A program made the translations under genes and the position numbers. A DNA stretch of 6,145 nt from Pseudomonadota bacterium (GTDB lineage Bacteria > Pseudomonadota > Gammaproteobacteria > Burkholderiales > Thiobacillaceae): the NCBI GenBank assembly GCA_021821425.1, contig JAKACL010000178.1, positions 1-6,145 on the forward strand, given 5' to 3'. Under the pieces are notes generated by a model. The model did no database searches and had not been told where the DNA came from. It saw only the letters and a list, made by a program, of their open reading frames with translations. Each line of letters opens with the position of its first letter. The first letter of the stretch is position 1. Below, piece after piece: positions 1 to 6,145 of this stretch.

Positions 1-2183
<2,183 letters not shown>

Positions 2184-2252
2184 AAGAAGCGGCGTAAATT
2201 TCTCTGGCAGAATTACTCATGCCCCACCCCTCGTGCGCATGAATACATCCCG
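2184..2252. other. Short spacer between kinase and transporter genes
   Basis: This 69-bp gap between two co-directional genes is more AT-rich at its left end. I see no stem-loop with a T tract, no convincing -35/-10 pair and no Shine-Dalgarno before the ATG at 2253. The simplest reading is read-through transcription from the kinase gene, but an unrecognised weak promoter cannot be excluded. Confidence 0.5.
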
Positions 2253-3137
2253 ATGATCTTCCCCGTCTCCGGCGTCGAAACCTCGCTGTGGCTGCCGCCG
2301 CTGGCGGCGTTCGCGGTATCGTTCTTCACCTCCATGGTAGGCATTTCCGGCGCCTTCCTGCTCATGCCCTTCCAGATGAGCGTGCTGGGCTATGCCGGCC
2401 CGTCCGCCTCGGCCACCAACCTGGTGTTCAATCTCTTTGCCACGCCCGGCGGCGTCTGGCGCTATGCGCGCGACGGCCGCATGGCCTGGCCGCTGGCGCG
2501 GCTCATCATCCTCGGCACGCTGCCCGGCGTGGTTGCCGGCTTTTACCTGCGCACGCTGGTGCTGCCCGATGCCGGACGTTTCAAAATCTTCGTCGGCGCG
2601 GTCATGCTGTATCTGGCCTGGCGTCTGCTATCTGGGTTCGCGCCATGGGCCGGGCGCAAGCCCGCAGCCACTGCTGCAGACGGAGCAGGCCTGCAGCTTA
2701 CGCGCAGCGACTGGCAACGCATGGAGTTCACGCTGGGCGGCCATGCCCACGGCTTTTCGGTGCCGGCCATGCTGGCGCTCTCCTTCGTCGTCGGCATCAT
2801 CGGCGGCACCTACGGCATCGGCGGCGGCGCGATCATCGCGCCCTTCTGCATCGCCGTTTTTCACCTGCCGCTGGCGGTGGTGGCGGGCGCGGCGCTCGCC
2901 GGCACTTTCGCCACCTCGGTCATCGGCGTGATCGTGTACTCGGTCCTGCCCATGCCCGGCGGCGGCTTTGCCGCCCCGGACTGGCTGCTCGGCAGCCTGT
3001 TCGGACTGGGTGGGCTGGCCGGCATGTACCTCGGCGCGGCCACGCAGAAACACGTGCCGCAACAGGCCTTGAAGCTGGGGCTGGGCATGCTGCTCGCCGG
3101 GCTGGCGGCGTCCTACCTGCTGCCGGCCCTTGGCTGA
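2253..3137 (+). CDS. TSUP-family membrane transporter (TauE/SafE, DUF81)
   Basis: Integral inner-membrane protein of the TauE/SafE (TSUP) family. Characterised members export or import sulfite, sulfoacetate, thiosulfate or other small anions. The 294-residue protein has about eight hydrophobic segments and the family's two-fold internal repeat. The first half opens with a TM segment bearing FTSMVGISGAFLLMPF (25-40), then SASATNLVFNLFATPGG (51-67). The second half repeats the pattern with VVGIIGGTYGIGGGAIIAPF (179-198) and the polar AGTFATSVIG (216-225). A hydrophilic loop at about 130-165, including a short Ala-rich stretch, separates the halves. Length is in the normal range. ATG 2253 is chosen because no in-frame start lies between it and the kinase stop, and later Mets would cut TM1; there is no clear Shine-Dalgarno. 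The gene lies 69 bp after the kinase and ends 7 bp from the stop of the convergent patatin gene. The substrate cannot be read from sequence, so no symbol is given. Confidence 0.9.
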   Translation: MIFPVSGVETSLWLPPLAAFAVSFFTSMVGISGAFLLMPFQMSVLGYAGPSASATNLVFNLFATPGGVWRYARDGRMAWPLARLIILGTLPGVVAGFYLRTLVLPDAGRFKIFVGAVMLYLAWRLLSGFAPWAGRKPAATAADGAGLQLTRSDWQRMEFTLGGHAHGFSVPAMLALSFVVGIIGGTYGIGGGAIIAPFCIAVFHLPLAVVAGAALAGTFATSVIGVIVYSVLPMPGGGFAAPDWLLGSLFGLGGLAGMYLGAATQKHVPQQALKLGLGMLLAGLAASYLLPALG

Positions 3138-3144
3138 AACGCCG

Positions 3145-4080
3145 TCATGTGTCCGCGGAACGGCTCAAGAGCGACTTGATTTGCGGCAGCGCCTGTTCAG
3201 CCGCATGCTGCCCGGCTTCGATCGCAGTGACGGCGCGGTGGAATTCCATCAGCCCCAGTTCTGCGAGTTGCGGGGTGATCATCACATCCGCCGGTTCGCC
3301 GGCCAGGCGGCTGCGCGTGATCAGCACCTGCATGATGTTGATGCTGGTCGCCAGCACGTCCAGCATGGCAGGGGGCTTTTCTTCCGTGCCGTTTTGGCCG
3401 ATGCCCAGTTGCGACATGCCGGTCTGAATGCGGGCCATGACGCTGTCGGCGATGGTCCTGGTTTCCTGTGAATTCTTTTTGCCCGCCGTCCTGGCAGGTT
3501 TGGGTTTGAGGTGGCGGCCGATCAAATCGGAATTCAGATCGACCGCGATCACCCAGTCCGCCCCCATCGCACGGCACAACGATACCGGGACGGGATTGAC
3601 CAACCCGCCGTCCAGCAGCCATTTCCCGTCATGGCGTGCCGGGGTGAACAGGCCGGGCAAAGCGATGGAAGCGCGCACCGCATCCATCACGCTGCCTTCC
3701 TGCAGCCAAACCTCGCGCCCGCTGTGGAGATCCGTGGCAACGGCTGCGAAGGGCAGCGAAAGCTCGGCAATCTGCTTGTCGATGAAGTGATCGCGGAAAA
3801 AATCGACCAGCTTGTCGCCCTTGATGAGGCCGCCGGCGAGCGAGAAATCGAGGAAACCGACCACGGTTTGCAGCGTGAGGCTGCGCACCCAGGCGTCGAG
3901 CCGGTCCAGGTCGCCGTCCACATAGGCCGCACCCACGAGCGCGCCGATCGACGTGCCGCAGACGATGTCCGGATAAATTCCGGCCCGGTTCAAGGCCTGG
4001 ATGACGCCGATATGCGCCCAGCCGCGTGCCGAGCCGCCGCCCAGGGCCAGCCCGATCCGTTCGCCATGCGCCAATTTCAT
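3145..4080 (-). CDS. Patatin-like phospholipase, RssA/NTE type
   Basis: Soluble serine hydrolase of the patatin-like family, whose members hydrolyse acyl esters of phospholipids with a Ser-Asp dyad. The 311-residue protein starts with the oxyanion loop LGGGSARGWAHIGVIQAL (13-30). The nucleophile elbow GTSIG carries Ser44, and the catalytic Asp157 sits in LLDGGLVNPVP. These motifs and their spacing are complete, so it should be active. It resembles the E. coli RssA branch; the region after about 190 (Lys-rich, then a helix with MARIQTGMSQ) is less conserved. No signal peptide or membrane segment is visible, so it is probably cytoplasmic. The start at 4080 is supported by a GAGG Shine-Dalgarno six bases upstream and by the usual short lead before GGGSARG. 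The same frame stays open far upstream, but that part overlaps the cupin gene in another frame and has no patatin character. It lies 41 bp downstream of the cupin gene, probably in the same transcript. Its natural substrate is unknown. Confidence 0.93.
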   Translation of the reverse strand: MKLAHGERIGLALGGGSARGWAHIGVIQALNRAGIYPDIVCGTSIGALVGAAYVDGDLDRLDAWVRSLTLQTVVGFLDFSLAGGLIKGDKLVDFFRDHFIDKQIAELSLPFAAVATDLHSGREVWLQEGSVMDAVRASIALPGLFTPARHDGKWLLDGGLVNPVPVSLCRAMGADWVIAVDLNSDLIGRHLKPKPARTAGKKNSQETRTIADSVMARIQTGMSQLGIGQNGTEEKPPAMLDVLATSINIMQVLITRSRLAGEPADVMITPQLAELGLMEFHRAVTAIEAGQHAAEQALPQIKSLLSRSADT

Positions 4081-4086
4081 GTCATG

Positions 4087-4090
4087 CCTC
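4087..4090 (-). promoter_or_regulatory. Ribosome binding site of the patatin gene
   Basis: Read on the minus strand, GAGG lies six bases before the ATG at 4080-4078. It decides the start: an overlapping ATG five bases upstream is out of frame and meets a stop at its third codon, and the longer in-frame extension has no comparable site. Confidence 0.65.
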
Positions 4091-4121
4091 GATTCATGTC
4101 TGCCAAGAAAGACGCAGCCAT

Positions 4122-4544
4122 TCAGTGTAGCGGATGGATGCTGAGCGGCATGTTCGGCGTACCCGCGTAGAACACGAGTATTTCCGCCGGCTCGCCTCCC
4201 TCGTTCCTGCCGTAGTGCCATTTGTCGACAACCTCCACGATGGGCTCGCCCGCCTTCAGGAGCAGGGTTTCGTTTTTCTCGGTGACCACCGTAAGTTCGC
4301 CGCTCAACAGCACGCCGGCATTGATGACCGGGTGTTTGTGCATGGGCAATTGCGCGCCGGGCGGTATCCGGATTCGAAGTATGGTGATTTCCGCAGCCCC
4401 TGCCGGATAAGCCGGCAATGGGTTGCCGTCCCAGCTTGCACCGGATTTGGCAACGATCTTGACCGTCACCGCTTCGCCATCGACCGCATGGGCATTGCCC
4501 AGGCCGAGAAGGCAAATAAATGCTGCATGCAGATAAATTTTCAT
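4122..4544 (-). CDS. Small exported cupin-domain protein
   Basis: Single-domain cupin of 140 residues with an N-terminal signal peptide: MKIYLHAAFICLLGLGNAHA, cleavage likely after Ala20. It is therefore expected in the periplasm. Cupin motif 1, G(X)5HXH(X)3-4E(X)6G, fits G63, H69, H71 and G82, but the Glu position is Asn75. Motif 2, G(X)5PXG(X)2H(X)3N, fits G99, H110 and N114, with Val and Asp in place of the Pro and Gly. Three His ligands thus remain for a metal. I recall HxHPxxNAG as usual in one group of small cupins, so Asn75 may be a subfamily trait. ATG 4544 is chosen because it gives a clean signal peptide; an in-frame TTG nine codons upstream would bury the signal. The Shine-Dalgarno is weak: CAGGGA abuts the ATG and AGGA is 11 bases away. 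By hand count the gene is about 59% GC, which looks lower than its neighbours. It lies first in a likely operon with the patatin gene. Function is unknown. Confidence 0.82.
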   Translation of the reverse strand: MKIYLHAAFICLLGLGNAHAVDGEAVTVKIVAKSGASWDGNPLPAYPAGAAEITILRIRIPPGAQLPMHKHPVINAGVLLSGELTVVTEKNETLLLKAGEPIVEVVDKWHYGRNEGGEPAEILVFYAGTPNMPLSIHPLH

Positions 4545-4609
4545 TCCCTGATTTTTCCTGTTGTGCGCCAATGCGGCTGCCGATGGTGCTCGGGTCAGGC
4601 TCGGTTTTT

Positions 4610-4637
4610 CCTGCCCAGATATTAATGCATGGGCAGG
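4610..4637. promoter_or_regulatory. 28-bp concentric palindrome, candidate operator
   Basis: Eight-base arms CCTGCCCA (4610-4617) and TGGGCAGG (4630-4637) are exact reverse complements. The 12-base spacer contains ATTAAT (4621-4626), itself a palindrome with the same centre, so 22 of 28 positions are symmetric. It lies 65 bp before the cupin start and 122 bp before the tetR start. An AT-rich core flanked by GC arms suits a dimeric regulator, and the core could be part of a leftward -10 box (TAATAT on the minus strand). It is not a terminator, since no T tract follows the stem on either strand. The bound protein is unknown; it could be the neighbouring TetR or another regulator. Confidence 0.5.
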
Positions 4638-4702
4638 CGGCGGAAAGATTCATGCCGCCAGTCCAGGCCGGGCGGCAGCGCCAGCCGGCATGCACATCTC
4701 CC

Positions 4703-4731
4703 TTGCACAAGCAGAAACAGAGGACTAGACT
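4703..4731 (+). promoter_or_regulatory. Possible sigma-70 promoter for the tetR-efflux operon
   Basis: TTGCAC (4703-4708) and TAGACT (4726-4731) are spaced by exactly 17 bases. The -10 matches TATAAT at four of six positions; the -35 keeps only TTG. A transcript would start near 4738, leaving a leader of about 20 bases. The -10 coincides with the left arm of the palindrome at 4726-4741, a normal arrangement for repression. The call is tentative because the -35 is weak. Confidence 0.4.
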
Positions 4732-4741
4732 ACCCAGTCTA
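4726..4741. promoter_or_regulatory. Candidate TetR operator, TAGACT-N4-AGTCTA
   Basis: A perfect inverted repeat with six-base arms TAGACT and AGTCTA around ACCC, ending 18 bp before the tetR start codon. TAGAC/GTCTA half-sites are, as I recall, also seen in the operator of the E. coli TetR-family repressor NemR. Location, size and overlap with the likely -10 box all suit autoregulation of the tetR-adaptor operon. Binding by this TetR protein is inference. Confidence 0.6.
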
Positions 4742-4759
4742 CCCACCGTTCCGCGCATC

Positions 4760-5362
4760 ATGGCCACCGTAATCGAAGCCCCCCACGACGCCCGTCAGCG
4801 CTTGCTGGACGCAGCCTGCGAAGTCTTTCGCGACGAAGGCTACCAGGTCAGCATCGACCGCATCGCCTCGCGCGCACAGGTGGCGCGGCAGACGCTTTAC
4901 AACCATTTTCCCAGCAAGGAAGCCTTGTTCGCGGAAGTGGTGAACCACGCCATCCAGTCCATCCTGGTCACCCTGGACGGCGACACCGACGTGCGCGCCA
5001 CCCTGCTCGCCTTCGGCAACGCCTACCGCGAAAAACTGCTCTCCCCAGAAGGGCTGGCGCTGTTTCGCACCATGACGGCGGAAGCGCCGCGCTTTCCCGA
5101 ATTGGCGAAGCAGTTCTTCCGTCAGGGCCCGCTCGCGGCGCGCAAGCGACTCGCCGCCTATCTTGCGCGCGCCATGGAGGCCGGCGCCTTGCGCCGCGAC
5201 GACCCGGATTTCGCCGCCGAGATGCTGACCGCCATGCTGGTGGACACCGACCGCCTGCGCGGCCTGCTCAACCATCAAACCGATTTGCTCAAGCCCGCCA
5301 AAACGGCGCAGGCAGTCGACTGCTTCCTGCGCGCCTTCGCCCCCGGAAAGGACATGCAATGA
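4760..5362 (+). CDS. TetR/AcrR-family transcriptional repressor of the efflux operon
   Basis: A 200-residue one-component repressor. The N-terminal helix-turn-helix is typical: ARQRLLDAACEVFRDEGYQVSIDRIASRAQVARQTLYNHFPSKEALF (11-57), with recognition helix VARQTLYNHF at about 41-50. The rest is the helical ligand-binding and dimerisation domain. Its layout (SPEGLALFRTMTAEAPRFPELAKQFF at 95-120, then a helix with LAAYLARAMEAGALR) resembles the C-terminal domain of AefR/AcrR-like regulators, where the ligand is usually a hydrophobic drug or solvent. ATG 4760 is preferred over in-frame upstream starts because it gives the usual short lead before the HTH; earlier starts would read through both palindromes and into the cupin gene. 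There is no obvious Shine-Dalgarno. The stop overlaps the next gene's start as ATGA, so repressor and adaptor are translationally coupled. It probably represses its own operon through the palindrome at 4726-4741. Confidence 0.92.
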   Translation: MATVIEAPHDARQRLLDAACEVFRDEGYQVSIDRIASRAQVARQTLYNHFPSKEALFAEVVNHAIQSILVTLDGDTDVRATLLAFGNAYREKLLSPEGLALFRTMTAEAPRFPELAKQFFRQGPLAARKRLAAYLARAMEAGALRRDDPDFAAEMLTAMLVDTDRLRGLLNHQTDLLKPAKTAQAVDCFLRAFAPGKDMQ

Positions 5363-6145
5363 AACGCCTTGCCCTGCTGCTCGCCCTGCCCCTCGTCACC
5401 GCCTGCGGCCCCAACGACAAGAACGCGCAACCCGGACCCGGCGGCGCTGCCGGCGGCATGCCGCCGACGGAAGTCGAGGTCATCCAGGTCGGCCGCAGTT
5501 CCGCCACGCTGACGCCGGAATTGCCCGGCCGGGTGGAGGCGGTGCGCAGCGCCGAGGTGCGTGCCCGCGTCGAGGGCATCGTGGAAAAGCGCCTGTTCAC
5601 CGAGGGCAGCGACGTTCGCGCCGGGCAGGCGCTGTTCCAGCTGGACAACCGCACCTATCGCACTACGGCCAAGGCGGCCGAAGCCGACGTGTTCGTGAAG
5701 CGCCTGCAGCTCTCGCGCGTGGAGTCGCTGCTGCCGATCAAGGCCGTGACCCAGCAGGAAGTCGATATCGCCCGTGCCGAACTGAAGCAGGCCGAGGCCC
5801 AGCTTTCGCGCGCGCAACTGGACCTGGAGAACACCACCGTGCCCGCCGCCATCTCCGGCCGCATCGGCCGCGCGCAAGTGACGGAAGGCGCACTGGTCGG
5901 GCGCGGCGAGGCCACCCTGCTCGCGATCATCGAACAGCTCGAGACGGTGAACGTGCTGTTCACCCAGCCCAATGCCGACGTGCTGCGCATGAAAAGCGCG
6001 ATGGCCGCCGGCAAGCTGCAGAAATCCGACAGCCGCAACGTGGAACTCATACTCGAGAACGGCCAGCCTTATGCGCACAAGGGCCGGCTGATTTTCAGCG
6101 ACATGAGCGTGGATCCCGGCACCGGCGCCATCACGCTGAAGGCCG
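5359..6145 (+). CDS. RND efflux periplasmic adaptor (AcrA/MexA-like lipoprotein), 3' partial
   Basis: Membrane-fusion protein linking an inner-membrane RND pump to an outer-membrane channel. 262 codons are present and the frame runs off the window; AcrA-like proteins have about 380-400 residues. A lipoprotein signal MKRLALLLALPLVTAC gives lipidated Cys16 (lipobox VTAC), followed by a Gly/Pro-rich linker. The beta-barrel and lipoyl halves follow the AcrA pattern: ELPGRVEAVRSAEVRARVEGIV (54-75), FTEGSDVRAGQALFQLD (80-96), then ISGRIGRAQVTEGALV (165-180) and FSDMSVDPGTGAITLKA (246-262). The coiled-coil hairpin lies at about 97-160, with the turn near IKAVTQQEVD, and looks one heptad shorter per arm than AcrA. 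The region encoding the final barrel strands and membrane-proximal domain is missing. The start overlaps the tetR stop by ATGA; GGA in AAAGGACATGCA serves as a modest ribosome site. The pump gene is expected directly downstream, outside the window. Confidence 0.95.
   Translation, partial: MKRLALLLALPLVTACGPNDKNAQPGPGGAAGGMPPTEVEVIQVGRSSATLTPELPGRVEAVRSAEVRARVEGIVEKRLFTEGSDVRAGQALFQLDNRTYRTTAKAAEADVFVKRLQLSRVESLLPIKAVTQQEVDIARAELKQAEAQLSRAQLDLENTTVPAAISGRIGRAQVTEGALVGRGEATLLAIIEQLETVNVLFTQPNADVLRMKSAMAAGKLQKSDSRNVELILENGQPYAHKGRLIFSDMSVDPGTGAITLKA

Larger units (their letters stand above)
4545..4759. promoter_or_regulatory. Divergent promoter region between cupin and tetR
   Basis: These 215 bp separate two divergent transcription units and form the longest non-coding stretch in the window. 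They should hold promoters for cupin-patatin (leftward) and tetR-adaptor (rightward). Two palindromes centred at 4623.5 and 4733.5 are the visible structure and are listed separately. Frames remain open through parts of this region but show no protein-family character. Confidence 0.7.

Noticed and set aside
2204..2222. TGGCAG in the kinase-transporter gap as a sigma-54 -24 element
   Set aside because: The GC doublet required at the -12 spacing is absent (CA is found there).
4610..4650. Palindrome at 4610-4637 as a rho-independent terminator
   Set aside because: On the plus strand it is followed by GC-rich sequence, and on the minus strand by an A run rather than a T run.
4636..4659. Inverted repeat GGCGGC-N12-GCCGCC beside the larger palindrome
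   Set aside because: Six-base pure G/C arms are common by chance at this base composition, and there is no inner symmetry or T tract.
4520..4759. N-terminal extension of the TetR protein by 80 residues
   Set aside because: It would run through both palindromes and the cupin start. TetR proteins normally begin about ten residues before the first HTH helix, as ATG 4760 gives.
4081..4767. Upstream extension of the patatin frame, suggesting a longer 540-residue or fused protein
   Set aside because: The extension overlaps the cupin gene in another frame, has no recognisable pattern, and the start at 4080 has a proper ribosome site and the family's usual N-terminus.
5275..6078. A 267-codon minus-strand frame opposite the adaptor gene
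   Set aside because: The + strand encodes an unmistakable AcrA-like protein throughout; the opposite frame has no family pattern.

Overview
This 6.1-kb window comes from a high-GC chromosome. I see no mobile elements, RNA genes or CRISPR repeats. The protein style points to a betaproteobacterium, perhaps of the Rhodocyclales or Nitrosomonadales type: a PAS-bearing hybrid kinase with an HPt domain, an RssA-like patatin, and an AefR/AcrR-like TetR next to an AcrA-like adaptor. The taxonomic call is inference. Five genes are recognisable by family and all have ordinary, intact motifs. A sixth, the small cupin, can be placed in a fold family only.

Layout: (1) positions 1-2183 hold the 3' part of a hybrid sensor kinase (PAS, HisKA, HATPase, REC, HPt) on the + strand, with its N-terminus outside the window. 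(2) After 69 bp comes a TauE/SafE-type (TSUP) membrane transporter, 2253-3137, also on +. (3) On the - strand, facing the transporter with only 7 bp between the stop codons, lie a secreted cupin (4544-4122) and then a patatin-like phospholipase of the RssA type (4080-3145). They are 41 bp apart and probably form one operon. (4) A 215-bp divergent region, 4545-4759, is the only sizeable non-coding stretch. It contains two clear palindromes that look like operators. (5) On +, a TetR-family repressor (4760-5362) overlaps by ATGA the start of an RND efflux periplasmic adaptor lipoprotein (5359 to the window end). The inner-membrane RND pump, and perhaps an outer-membrane channel, are expected just outside the window.

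How the parts work together: the right-hand block reads as an autoregulated multidrug or solvent efflux operon whose repressor is its first gene, with a TAGACT/AGTCTA palindrome overlapping the likely -10 box just before it. The cupin-patatin pair may share control through the second palindrome. The kinase and the transporter may be co-transcribed, but nothing in the sequence ties the kinase to a particular signal or the transporter to a particular anion.

I did not find a convincing undescribed system. The points most worth a second look are the two operator-like palindromes, an adaptor coiled-coil hairpin that appears one heptad shorter than AcrA in both arms, and the cupin-patatin pairing.
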